Assembly: GCA_964514215.1 (NCBI GenBank)
Contig: CAZEPW010000005.1
Coordinates: 1 to 64,000 of the forward strand
Source of the DNA: CAYQUC01 sp964514215
GTDB taxonomy: Bacteria > Pseudomonadota > Gammaproteobacteria > UBA6429 > Thiohalophilaceae
Direction of reading: 5' to 3'
DNA length: 64,000 bases
In this document: positions 1 through 8,040 of the stretch, in pieces
How positions within the stretch are numbered: the stretch's first letter is position 1
Layout of the letters: every line of letters begins with the position of its first letter
Position numbers and translations under genes: made by a program
The notes under the pieces: generated by a model
Seen by the model: the letters and a program-made list of their open reading frames with translations, nothing else
What the model was told of the DNA's origin: nothing
Database searches by the model: none

Positions 1-119
1 TTCTAAACTCATCAATGGATGCCGGCTCAAAACACTACCGGTATGACGGGGTAATAGAAATATAAAACCAGTCGTCACTCCCGTATGATTTTAACAAAAA
101 TCCATATACAAACTTTTGA
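1..119. repeat. Non-coding tail after trpC with inverted-repeat remnants
   Basis: No gene is visible here. The stretch holds short G/C-rich inverted motifs in AT-rich sequence: ACGGG near 46-50 can pair with CCCGT near 81-85, and a CCGG pair lies at about 23-42. The string CACTCCCGTAT resembles the arms of the hairpin at 12495-12531 (ACGGGAATGACAT), so both may belong to a dispersed intergenic repeat family. It could also act as a poor terminator for the trp operon, but there is no T-run. Confidence 0.3.
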
Positions 120-917
120 TTAATTAAATAATTCGCGCAACATATCACCCGGTTCAGGTGCGCGCATAAATGTTTCGCCGACTAAAAAACTATTTACCTG
201 ATGAGAACGCATTAATTGCACATCCTCTTTAGTATGAATTGCACTTTCGGTAACTACAATTTTATCATTTGGAATTTCAGGCAATAAGTCGATTGTTGTT
301 TGTAAGCTTACTTCAAAGGTACGTAGATTACGATTATTAATCCCGACTAATGGACAAGGCAACTGTAATGCGCGTTGGAGTTCTTCAGCATCGTGAACTT
401 CAACTAGGACATCCATCGTAAGCTCGTGTGCTAGATCCGCTAAATCGGCTAATGATTGTTGTTCTAATGCCGAAACAATTAATAAAATACAATCGGCTCC
501 AATTGCGCGGGCTTGATATACTTGATATGGATCAATTATAAAATCTTTTCGAATAACTGGAAGGCTGGAAATATTTCGCGCCGTTTTCAGGTAATCGTTA
601 TGTCCTTGAAAATAAAGCTGATCGGTTAAAATGGACAAACAAGCTGCACCACCTTGTTGATATGACGCTGCAATTTGTGCCGGATCAAAATTTTCACGTA
701 TAACGCCCTTACTGGGTGACGCTTTTTTTATTTCAGCAATAACGGCCGCTTGATTATTTTGAATTTTAGATTCAATCGCATTAATAAAACCACGAACGGC
801 TGGTGCGTCATTGGCTTGCGATTTCATACTGTCTAAACTCACTGTGGATTTGCCCGTGTTGATTTCTTCTCGTTTGGTAGCAAGTATTTTTTTAAGAATA
901 TCGGGAGTACCTGACAT
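120..917 (-). CDS. trpC: Indole-3-glycerol phosphate synthase
   Basis: Cytoplasmic TIM-barrel enzyme that converts carboxyphenylamino-deoxyribulose 5-phosphate to indole-3-glycerol phosphate in tryptophan synthesis. The 265-residue length is normal for the monofunctional enzyme. Visible family motifs are AEIKKASPSKG (about residues 61-71), RKDFIID, GINNRNL and VTESAI, which carry the catalytic Lys and Glu residues and the phosphate-binding loops. The ATG start follows an AGGA ribosome site. It is the last gene of trpE-trpG-trpD-trpC, 20 bases after trpD. There is no fused TrpF domain, so phosphoribosylanthranilate isomerase must be encoded elsewhere. Confidence 0.97.
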   Translation of the reverse strand: MSGTPDILKKILATKREEINTGKSTVSLDSMKSQANDAPAVRGFINAIESKIQNNQAAVIAEIKKASPSKGVIRENFDPAQIAASYQQGGAACLSILTDQLYFQGHNDYLKTARNISSLPVIRKDFIIDPYQVYQARAIGADCILLIVSALEQQSLADLADLAHELTMDVLVEVHDAEELQRALQLPCPLVGINNRNLRTFEVSLQTTIDLLPEIPNDKIVVTESAIHTKEDVQLMRSHQVNSFLVGETFMRAPEPGDMLRELFN

Positions 918-937
918 AATAAAACCGTCCTATAGTT

Positions 938-1954
938 TTAAAAACTTTGACTGTATTGTGCCAAATCGTTCAGTTTTTTCATCGCCGAGCCGTCATCAAT
1001 CACCTGTTTTGCTTTTTCAATTCCTGATTGTAACGAATCACATAAACCGGCGACATAAATTGCCGCACCGGAATTTAATAACACAATATCACGAGCAGGC
1101 GTTTTGTCACCGTTAAACACCGATTTGATAATTTTCAATGATTGCGTTGCGCCATTAACCACGATAGATTGTAAATCCGATAGTGGCATATCAAAATCTT
1201 CAGGTGTTATTTTATAATTTGTTATCACCCCGTCTTTTAATTCCGACACTTGCGTTGCGGCAGCCATGCTAATTTCATCCATGCCATCATCCGAATGCAC
1301 TACCATGACATGATGGCTGCCTAAATTTTTTAATACGTTAGCAATTGGTTCAAGCCACGCTTTATCGTAAACACCTAATAATAAATTGGGAGCGCCAGCA
1401 GGATTGGTTAATGGCCCAAGTAAATTAAAAACCGTTCTAACCGCCATTTCTTTACGCGGGCCAATGGCATGTTTCATCGCACTATGATGTTTTGGCGCAA
1501 ACATAAAACCAATGCCAACATCTTTAATGCACTTAGCGACTTGCTCGGCATTTAATTCTAAACTAACGCCAGCGGCTTCTAATAAATCGGCACTACCCGA
1601 TTTGCTTGAGATAGAACGATTACCGTGTTTAGCGACCGTGCCACCCGCAGCGGCAACAACAAAAGTACATGCGGTTGAAATATTAAACGTTGAGGATCCA
1701 TCACCACCGGTGCCAACAATATCAACGATATGCTCACCCGTTACTTCAACCCCCGTTGCCAGCTCACGCATAACACTAGCAGCAGCGGTAATTTCATCAA
1801 CCGTTTCACCTTTCATGCGCAGGCCAACGAGAAAACCACCAATTTGCGCCGGTGTTGCAACGCCCGTCATAATATTGTGCATCACCTGAGTCATTTCATC
1901 TTGCGTTAAATCACGCTTTTCAATAACGGAATTAATCGCTGCTGGCATATCCAT
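938..1954 (-). CDS. trpD: Anthranilate phosphoribosyltransferase
   Basis: Transfers phosphoribose from PRPP to anthranilate, the second committed step to tryptophan. At 338 residues it is the usual length of a stand-alone TrpD with no fused glutaminase. The PRPP/Mg2+ loop GTGGDGSSTFN sits near residues 82-92, followed by KHGNRSISSKSGSAD and the anthranilate-side GPRKEMAVRTVFN. The ATG follows AAGGAT at a good distance. It lies 17 bases downstream of trpG, consistent with one polycistronic mRNA. Confidence 0.98.
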   Translation of the reverse strand: MDMPAAINSVIEKRDLTQDEMTQVMHNIMTGVATPAQIGGFLVGLRMKGETVDEITAAASVMRELATGVEVTGEHIVDIVGTGGDGSSTFNISTACTFVVAAAGGTVAKHGNRSISSKSGSADLLEAAGVSLELNAEQVAKCIKDVGIGFMFAPKHHSAMKHAIGPRKEMAVRTVFNLLGPLTNPAGAPNLLLGVYDKAWLEPIANVLKNLGSHHVMVVHSDDGMDEISMAAATQVSELKDGVITNYKITPEDFDMPLSDLQSIVVNGATQSLKIIKSVFNGDKTPARDIVLLNSGAAIYVAGLCDSLQSGIEKAKQVIDDGSAMKKLNDLAQYSQSF

Positions 1955-1971
1955 AGTGATATCCTTTTATA

Positions 1972-2553
1972 TTATTTGTCTTCCAAAAAGTTTTGTAGCA
2001 TTAAATGGCCGTGTTCGGTCAAGATAGATTCGGGATGAAATTGGATACCTTGAATATTATAGTCAGTATGTCGAATCCCCATTATTTCATCCATAGCACC
2101 CGAGTCTGTTTCAGTCCATGACGTAATTTCAAAACAATCCGGCAAGCTGTCTTTTTCGATGACCAATGAATGGTAGCGTGTTGCTTCAAACGGTAACGTT
2201 AAATTACTAAAAACACCACTATTGTTGTGATACATCATTGAGGTTTTACCGTGCATAATTTTTTTAGCATGGACAATCTTACCGCCAAACGCTTCACCAA
2301 TACTTTGGTGACCTAAACAAACACCTAAAATGGGAAGTTTGCCAGCAAAATGTTTGATGGTGTCCAAGGATATACCGGCTTGCTTAGGATCACACGGCCC
2401 CGGTGATATAACAATGCGCGACGGATTTTTTGCCGCAATTTCGTCTACCGTAATTTTATCATTACGATACACTTCAACCTCGGCTTTTAATTCAGAAAAA
2501 TATTGCACCAGATTATAGGTAAAGGAATCATAATTATCGATCATTAATAACAT
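1972..2553 (-). CDS. trpG: Anthranilate synthase glutamine amidotransferase component
   Basis: Glutaminase subunit that feeds ammonia to TrpE for anthranilate formation. This 193-residue class I amidotransferase shows the catalytic Cys in GVCLGHQ and the His-Glu pair in QFHPES near the C terminus. The N-terminal LLMIDNYDSFTYN is typical. A GGAGG site precedes the ATG, and the start shares one base with the trpE stop (TAATG), so the two subunits are probably made by coupled translation. A dual role in folate synthesis (PabA) is common in this group and cannot be excluded. Confidence 0.97.
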   Translation of the reverse strand: MLLMIDNYDSFTYNLVQYFSELKAEVEVYRNDKITVDEIAAKNPSRIVISPGPCDPKQAGISLDTIKHFAGKLPILGVCLGHQSIGEAFGGKIVHAKKIMHGKTSMMYHNNSGVFSNLTLPFEATRYHSLVIEKDSLPDCFEITSWTETDSGAMDEIMGIRHTDYNIQGIQFHPESILTEHGHLMLQNFLEDK

Positions 2554-4061
2554 TATTCATCCTCCAGTGTATTTTTGCCAAAACTATCAAGGCCGGCGGC
2601 GGCTAACGATGCCGCACGAAAAACAGCTCGCGCTTTATTCATCGTCTCATCCCATTCATTTTTTGGGACAGAGTCATACACTAAGCCAGCCCCGGCTTGA
2701 ATGTGTAATTTTTTATCTTTAATAACCGCCGTTCGAATTGCAATTGCGGTGTCCATATTTCCTGTCCACGACAAATAACCAACCGCTCCGGAATAAACGC
2801 CGCGCTTAATAGGCTCAAGTTCATCAATAATTTCCATCGCCCGAATCTTAGGGGCTCCGGACAATGTGCCCGCGGGAAACGTTGCACGTAATACATCCAT
2901 AGCGGAATGTTTTTTATCGAGCTTGCCAACAACATTAGACACAATGTGCATCACATGCGAATAACGTTCAATGGCCATTTTTTCGGTTACTTTAACTGTT
3001 CCGGTTTCAGCGATACGCCCAATATCATTACGACCCAAATCAATTAACATTAGATGTTCGGCACATTCTTTTGGATCGGCTAACAAGTCGTTTTCTAACT
3101 GTTTATCTTGCTCATCATTTTTACCACGAGGCCGCGTACCGGCTAATGGCCGAACCGTTACCATATCATCTTCCAAGTGAACTAAAATTTCAGGAGACGA
3201 ACCAACAATATAAAAATCATCCAAATTCATGTAATACATGTATGGTGATGGGTTTAAACTGCGCAATGCCCGATATAAATCAAGCGGATCGGCTTCAAAC
3301 GGAATCGTTAATCGTTGCGATAACACTATCTGCATCGCATCACCATCGATAATATATTGCCGTGCTTTTTCAACAGACTTTTCATATTCGGTTTGCGTAA
3401 AACCAGATACAAAATCATCTTCAGTTATTTTGTTGTTAGTCGTTACGTTAGAAATGGAACGTGGAATAATTTGATGTAATTGTTCACCAATTTCATCAAT
3501 GCGTTTATTGGCATTCGCAAGCGCATTTTCTTGTTGGGTATCCGCATGGATAACTATAATTAATTTACTGCTAATATTATCAAACACCACAACTTCATTT
3601 GATACCATAAACAAAATATCGGGCACAGCTAAGGGATCAGGATTAGGACACGCACCTAAACGCGGTTCAATATAACGAATAGTATCATAACCAAAATACC
3701 CCACCAGGCCACCAATGAAACGCGGTAGTTTATCTAACTCAGGAGCCTGATACGAAGCATGAAATTCTTCTAACCATTGCAACGGATCATCAACCACGTG
3801 TTCTGAAACAACTTGATTGTTTTCAATCATTTTAATGGTTTTGTCATAGACACGTACGACCGTTTGACAGGGCAAACCAATAATAGAATAACGCCCCCAT
3901 TTATCTCCTCCCTGAATGGATTCGAATAAATACGAGTAAGGCCCTTTTGCTAATTTTAAGTAAGTACTAAGTGGTGTATCGAGATCGGCAAAAACTTCTC
4001 GTACCACCGGTACCCGATTGAAGCCTTGCGCTTGATATTGACTAAATTGTTCCTGATTCAT
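2553..4061 (-). CDS. trpE: Anthranilate synthase component I
   Basis: Converts chorismate plus ammonia to anthranilate, the feedback-regulated entry to tryptophan. At 502 residues it has the usual size. The N-terminal regulatory domain includes YLFESIQGG, the position of the tryptophan-binding LLES motif. The C-terminal chorismate-binding domain shows PSPYMYYM, RPLAGTRPRG, LIDLGRNDIGR and GAPKIRAMEIIDELE. Its start has only a weak ribosome site (AGG 11 bases upstream), and a possible leader ORF with a good site overlaps it. That makes coupled translation plausible. Confidence 0.97.
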   Translation of the reverse strand: MNQEQFSQYQAQGFNRVPVVREVFADLDTPLSTYLKLAKGPYSYLFESIQGGDKWGRYSIIGLPCQTVVRVYDKTIKMIENNQVVSEHVVDDPLQWLEEFHASYQAPELDKLPRFIGGLVGYFGYDTIRYIEPRLGACPNPDPLAVPDILFMVSNEVVVFDNISSKLIIVIHADTQQENALANANKRIDEIGEQLHQIIPRSISNVTTNNKITEDDFVSGFTQTEYEKSVEKARQYIIDGDAMQIVLSQRLTIPFEADPLDLYRALRSLNPSPYMYYMNLDDFYIVGSSPEILVHLEDDMVTVRPLAGTRPRGKNDEQDKQLENDLLADPKECAEHLMLIDLGRNDIGRIAETGTVKVTEKMAIERYSHVMHIVSNVVGKLDKKHSAMDVLRATFPAGTLSGAPKIRAMEIIDELEPIKRGVYSGAVGYLSWTGNMDTAIAIRTAVIKDKKLHIQAGAGLVYDSVPKNEWDETMNKARAVFRAASLAAAGLDSFGKNTLEDE

Positions 4062-4137
4062 TGTATTTTACCTGAAGTTGTTCCCCACACGTGTGCATTG
4101 CTGACTTATAACGCCAATGTGCTTTGAATGGGTTCAC
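4042..4137 (-). CDS. Putative 31-codon leader ORF overlapping trpE start
   Basis: A GTG-started ORF of 31 codons lies just upstream of trpE. A clean GGAG stands 7 bases before the GTG. It reads MNPFKAHWRYK near its start, with a single Trp codon at position 8, and stops with TAG 20 bases inside trpE in another frame. No terminator-type hairpin with a T-run follows, so classical attenuation is not supported. It may be a leader peptide or a coupling device for trpE, or simply a chance ORF. No family is recognised. Confidence 0.35.
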   Translation of the reverse strand: MNPFKAHWRYKSAMHTCGEQLQVKYNESGTI

Positions 4138-4188
4138 TTGCTGTCTCCAGGTTTTAAATTAAACTAATAAATAATTTTATTCGAGTTA

Positions 4189-4866
4189 TTAAGCGGCTTC
4201 CAGTATCGCTTTAATGTCTATCATCGAGTCAACCACCGCATCGGGATTTGATTCGTGAATATCAACACCATGGTTGTAACCATAACTCATGCAAATAATT
4301 TGAAATCCTGCTGCTCGAGCGGCTTTAACATCACTGATAGAATCGCCCAACATTAAAGCATTTTCTGGTTTCACATTAAAAAATTCTGCGCCATGCAGTA
4401 ATGGCAATGGATCCGGTTTTTTCTTTGCAAGCGTGTCACCGCTGATAACAATACTAAAAATATCGTGGATACCTAAGGTTTTCAATAATGGAATGGTAAA
4501 TTGTGCGGCTTTATTCGTGACACAGCCCAATTTCACATTGCTGGCAACTAAATAATCCAGCGCTTCTTTAACACCGGGGTATAAGCAACTTCGTTTACAA
4601 GTATTATCCGAATAAAGATCCATAAATATCGGATAGGCTTTTTCAAATAATGCTTGCTCCGGCTCACCGTCGAGCTTACCAATTAATGCCCGGCGTACTA
4701 AACGCTCAACACCATTACCAACCCATTCGCGAACTTTTTCTTCACCATAGGCAGACTGACCAATCGCTAACATCATTTCGTCAACACAATAAGCCAAATC
4801 CGGCACGCTATCCACCAGCGTGCCATCAACATCGATTAATACCATCTCAGGTTTTTTAACAGCCAT
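4189..4866 (-). CDS. gph: Phosphoglycolate phosphatase, HAD family
   Basis: Dephosphorylates 2-phosphoglycolate, a by-product of DNA repair and, in autotrophs, of Rubisco oxygenation. The 225-residue protein shows the HAD motifs in order: DVDGTLVDS near the N terminus with the nucleophile Asp, VTNKA, KKPDPLPL with the Lys, and MLGDSISDV with the acidic Mg2+ site. The cap insertion is of ordinary length. It sits between rpe and trpE, an order common in gammaproteobacteria, and is probably co-transcribed with rpe (37-base gap). Confidence 0.93.
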   Translation of the reverse strand: MAVKKPEMVLIDVDGTLVDSVPDLAYCVDEMMLAIGQSAYGEEKVREWVGNGVERLVRRALIGKLDGEPEQALFEKAYPIFMDLYSDNTCKRSCLYPGVKEALDYLVASNVKLGCVTNKAAQFTIPLLKTLGIHDIFSIVISGDTLAKKKPDPLPLLHGAEFFNVKPENALMLGDSISDVKAARAAGFQIICMSYGYNHGVDIHESNPDAVVDSMIDIKAILEAA

Positions 4867-4903
4867 AGCTTTCTACTTCTTTAAATAGTACTTAAAGTAA
4901 ACT

Positions 4904-5590
4904 TTAAACTTTAGCAAGCTCATCTCTAAATTGTTTGATAACAGTGTTATAAACATCGGCATCGCTAGAATTTTTTGCACCAAAGACAGCAGAACCGGCC
5001 ACAAAAGTATCCGCGCCACAGGCTGCTATTTCACGAATATTGTCGACCTTAACACCACCATCAACTTCTAATCGAATATCATAACCACTATCATCAATCA
5101 GTTTACGAACTTCCTTTAATTTGTCTAATGTTGACGGAATAAAACTCTGGCCACCAAAACCCGGGTTAACTGACATTAATAAAATCATGTCAACTTTATC
5201 CATAACGTATTTTAAACAATCTAAAGGTGTCGCAGGATTAAAAACCAAACCGGCTTTACAACCTGCCTCGCGAATCATTTGCAAAGTGCGATCAAGGTGC
5301 TCACTGGCTTCGGGATGAAACGTGACATAACTCGCGCCAGCTGCAATAAAATCAGGAATAATGCGATCCACTGGTTTAACCATTAAATGTACATCAATCT
5401 CAGCCGTAACACCGTGCTTTCGTAACGCATCACACACCAATGGCCCGATGGTTAAATTAGGAACATAATGGTTATCCATTACATCAAAATGTACGATATC
5501 GGCACCTGATTTAAGCACGTTATCAACTTCTTCACCTAATCGTGCAAAGTCTGCAGATAGAATAGACGGTGCAATTTTGAAATCAGCCAT
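4904..5590 (-). CDS. rpe: Ribulose-phosphate 3-epimerase
   Basis: Interconverts ribulose 5-phosphate and xylulose 5-phosphate in the pentose phosphate or Calvin pathway. The 228-residue TIM barrel has IAPSILSADF at the N terminus, HFDVMDNHYVPN and DVHLMV (metal-binding His and Asp residues), NPGFGGQ, EVDGGV, and the phosphate-binding GADTFVAGSAVF. It is the first gene of the leftward block leading into gph and trp. The roughly 200-base gap to the divergent 5788 gene should hold both promoters. Confidence 0.97.
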   Translation of the reverse strand: MADFKIAPSILSADFARLGEEVDNVLKSGADIVHFDVMDNHYVPNLTIGPLVCDALRKHGVTAEIDVHLMVKPVDRIIPDFIAAGASYVTFHPEASEHLDRTLQMIREAGCKAGLVFNPATPLDCLKYVMDKVDMILLMSVNPGFGGQSFIPSTLDKLKEVRKLIDDSGYDIRLEVDGGVKVDNIREIAACGADTFVAGSAVFGAKNSSDADVYNTVIKQFRDELAKV

Positions 5591-5787
5591 GTTTTTTAAT
5601 ACCTCGACAATCTGTAATCGTTAAACGTAACAACCATTATTAACCAATAACCGCTAATACGCGTAAATGAACCGCGAACTTTACCTGATTAGCGCAACTT
5701 TTTCAGCATTTCCAGTGCGAAAATTGCAATAAAAGCGGATTAATGGCTAAAATAGTTTAATTTCAAGGGATTATCAGGGATATCAAA

Positions 5788-6603
5788 ATGAATACAAAAA
5801 AATTAACTATCTTTTTGATTTTAATAGTAATTTTTCCAATTTTTAGCAACGCAATTGCTTCTGATTTAGACAAGGAGAAACGCTGGGCAGAGCAAATCAG
5901 CAATAGCATCATGACCGGTGAAGCTCAATGGCTCACGGCCAATAAATTAAAATTTATGGCCATTTATACCCCATCAGAAACTAAAAAGGTTCTGGGAGGC
6001 GTAATATTAGCTCATGGACTGGGCGTTCATCCAAACTGGAACGATGTTATCCTGCCACTTCGTAGTGAACTACCCAATTATGGTTGGGCAACGCTATCCA
6101 TCCAAATGCCGATATTAACAAATGACGCGCAATTAAAGGACTACATCCCATTATTCGATGAAGTGCCTGCCCGATTCGATGCTGCAGTGCAGTTTCTTAA
6201 CAACAAAAACATCAATAATATCGTCATTGTGGCACACAGTCTCGGCAGTGTTATGAGTGTTTATTATTTGTCTCAAAAACCCAAAAAACCAATACAAGCC
6301 TTGGTTGCTATCGGAATGAGTTCCCTCAAATTTGACGATAAACTCAATGCCGTAAAATCATTGAGTCAATTAAAACTTCCAATCTTGGATTTGTATGGTA
6401 GCCGCGACTTAGAATTAGTTATAAAATCTGCTACTGCTCGTGCACGCGCAGCAAAAAGAGCAGAGAACAGAAATTATTCTCAAACGGAAGTTATTGGTGC
6501 GGATCATTTTTTTACTCAAATGGATAAACCATTAATATCAAAGGTACGATCGTGGTTAGCGAAACATGCGCCCGGGGTTGCAATTATTAAACAGGAGAAA
6601 TAA
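5788..6603 (+). CDS. Secreted alpha/beta hydrolase, DUF3530-like
   Basis: A 271-residue protein with a signal peptide (hydrophobic residues about 6-24, then a SNAIAS-type cleavage region). The hydrolase fold is indicated by LAHGLGVHPNW (oxyanion side), the nucleophile elbow AHSLGS, the acid in LYGSRDLE and the base in GADHFF. The HGxGxHPxW and SIQMP pattern matches DUF3530 proteins, whose substrates are not known. The likely location is the periplasm. The start follows CAGGGA. A CopD-like membrane gene follows after 2 bases, so the pair is probably co-translated. Confidence 0.75.
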   Translation: MNTKKLTIFLILIVIFPIFSNAIASDLDKEKRWAEQISNSIMTGEAQWLTANKLKFMAIYTPSETKKVLGGVILAHGLGVHPNWNDVILPLRSELPNYGWATLSIQMPILTNDAQLKDYIPLFDEVPARFDAAVQFLNNKNINNIVIVAHSLGSVMSVYYLSQKPKKPIQALVAIGMSSLKFDDKLNAVKSLSQLKLPILDLYGSRDLELVIKSATARARAAKRAENRNYSQTEVIGADHFFTQMDKPLISKVRSWLAKHAPGVAIIKQEK

Positions 6604-6605
6604 CA

Positions 6606-7064
6606 GTGTCAATTTTTATCAGCTTGCACCTTGTGGCGGCAGTAATATGGGTCGGTGGAATGTTTTTCGCCTACATGATTCTGAGACCAGCGGCTGCTTC
6701 ACTACTACCACCACCAGAACGATTACAATTGTGGTCACTTTGTTTTAACAAATTTTTTCTATGGGTTTGGATTGCTATCGTTACGATTTTAGCAACGGGT
6801 TATTATATGGTATTTAATACTTATGCAGGATTTAGTAATGCCCCGATGTTTGTCATCGCGATGCACTGGCTCGGAATAATTATGGTATTAATATTTATGC
6901 ACGTATTTTTTGCACCTTACAAACGTTTAAAAATTGCCGTGCAAGAAGGTAACTGGCAAGTTGCCGCCGGAAAATTAGCACAAATTAGAATTTTAGTCGC
7001 AATCAATACCGCTATTGGATTACTAATTTTAGTCGTCGCCAGTTTAGGAAAAGCCGGTTTTTAA
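6606..7064 (+). CDS. CopD-like four-helix membrane protein
   Basis: A 152-residue integral membrane protein with four hydrophobic segments (about residues 3-25, 50-71, 82-103 and 128-149). The N-terminal HLVAAVIWVGGMFFAY matches the CopD domain family (copper resistance D and related proteins), with a conserved His near the first helix and MHWLGI and MHVFFAPYKRL in the third. The role is unclear. Members have been linked to copper handling or heme-linked membrane functions, but there is no direct evidence here. It uses a GTG start with GGAG upstream, two bases after the hydrolase. Confidence 0.7.
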   Translation: MSIFISLHLVAAVIWVGGMFFAYMILRPAAASLLPPPERLQLWSLCFNKFFLWVWIAIVTILATGYYMVFNTYAGFSNAPMFVIAMHWLGIIMVLIFMHVFFAPYKRLKIAVQEGNWQVAAGKLAQIRILVAINTAIGLLILVVASLGKAGF

Positions 7065-7103
7065 TTCGATACTATTCGAAGTTTTGTTGCTTTGATTTTT
7101 GTA

Positions 7104-7144
7104 GATTCCGGCTGAAAATACCTGTCGTATTAATAGCTGGAATC
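7104..7144. terminator. Hairpin between convergent CopD-like gene and djlA
   Basis: GATTCCGGCT (7104-7113) pairs with AGCTGGAATC (7135-7144) over ten pairs with one G-T wobble and a 21-base loop. Outside it, CTTTGA at 7090-7095 can pair with TCAAAG at 7145-7150. It lies between the ends of two convergent genes, where a shared terminator is expected. No clean T-run follows on either strand, so efficiency is doubtful. Confidence 0.4.
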
Positions 7145-7168
7145 TCAAAGTTAAGCAGTATCATATAA

Positions 7169-7954
7169 TTAAGCATTTTTTATTTTTTCATAAGCTGCTT
7201 TAATTTCTTGAGTTTTCTCCGTTGCTATTTTTATCATTTCCTCAGGTAAGCCTTTTGATACTAATTTATCAGGATGATGTTGATTCATCATTCGTCTATA
7301 AGCTTTTTTTACTTCTGCATCACTGGCATTTTTTGAGACATCCAATATCGCATAAGCATCGTCTAATGAGATACCATTAGCCGCGCTGGCTGCATTTTGA
7401 TGGCCTAAAATGATTGCCTCGATATGCGTTAATTCAGCCTCAGTGAATCCTAATTCATCAGCAATATGCTGTAATACAACTTTTTCATTTGGGTGCATTA
7501 CCCCATCTGCATAAGCTGCTTGCAATAACACCTCCAAAAACATTTGCATGACGTTTCGTTGTCGGCGGCATTCAAATTTGAGTTGCTTTAAAATTTCATC
7601 TAATTGAAAGTCAGCTTGTTTGCCTTTACTAAATAACTCTATGGCAATACGTGTTTGAGTTTTATTAAGTGACATTTGCTGCATGACACTTTTCGCCATT
7701 GCAATTTCATCGGCAGTAACATGACCATCTGCTTTTGCAACATGCCCCATAACTGAAAACAATGCAGTAAAAAACGTTGTTTGAACCCGTTCCTGATTTC
7801 CAGAAACCCAGCTTTTAGCCGAACTATCAAAATTACCAAGCCGATACATACCGGCATCAAATTGATTGCCAACGATAACGCCAAGCAAAGCACCAAAGGG
7901 CCCTAAAATAAAGTACCCTAGAACACCACCAATTATTTTTCCCCACCAAACCAT
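7169..7954 (-). CDS. djlA: Co-chaperone DjlA
   Basis: Membrane-anchored J-domain protein that stimulates the DnaK ATPase. The 261 residues divide into an N-terminal glycine-rich membrane segment (about 5-30, ending LLGVIVGNQFD), a central TerB-like acidic helical domain with two related motifs (HVAKADGHVTADE and AAYADGVMHPNE), and a C-terminal J domain with the HPD tripeptide in NQHHPDKL. This architecture and length are those of DjlA. The next gene upstream, an ATPase-like gene on the same strand, ends 86 bases away, so co-transcription is possible. Confidence 0.93.
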   Translation of the reverse strand: MVWWGKIIGGVLGYFILGPFGALLGVIVGNQFDAGMYRLGNFDSSAKSWVSGNQERVQTTFFTALFSVMGHVAKADGHVTADEIAMAKSVMQQMSLNKTQTRIAIELFSKGKQADFQLDEILKQLKFECRRQRNVMQMFLEVLLQAAYADGVMHPNEKVVLQHIADELGFTEAELTHIEAIILGHQNAASAANGISLDDAYAILDVSKNASDAEVKKAYRRMMNQHHPDKLVSKGLPEEMIKIATEKTQEIKAAYEKIKNA

Positions 7955-8040
7955 CTGTTATTCCTGTTTTTTAATGTAACGCTATCATTTTACTAATCAA
8001 AACCATCAAATAATAATGAGCCCCTATGATGTAATCCATA

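Noticed and set aside
4042..4188. Classical trp attenuator
   Set aside because: There is only one Trp codon in the possible leader, and no terminator stem with a T-run occurs before trpE.
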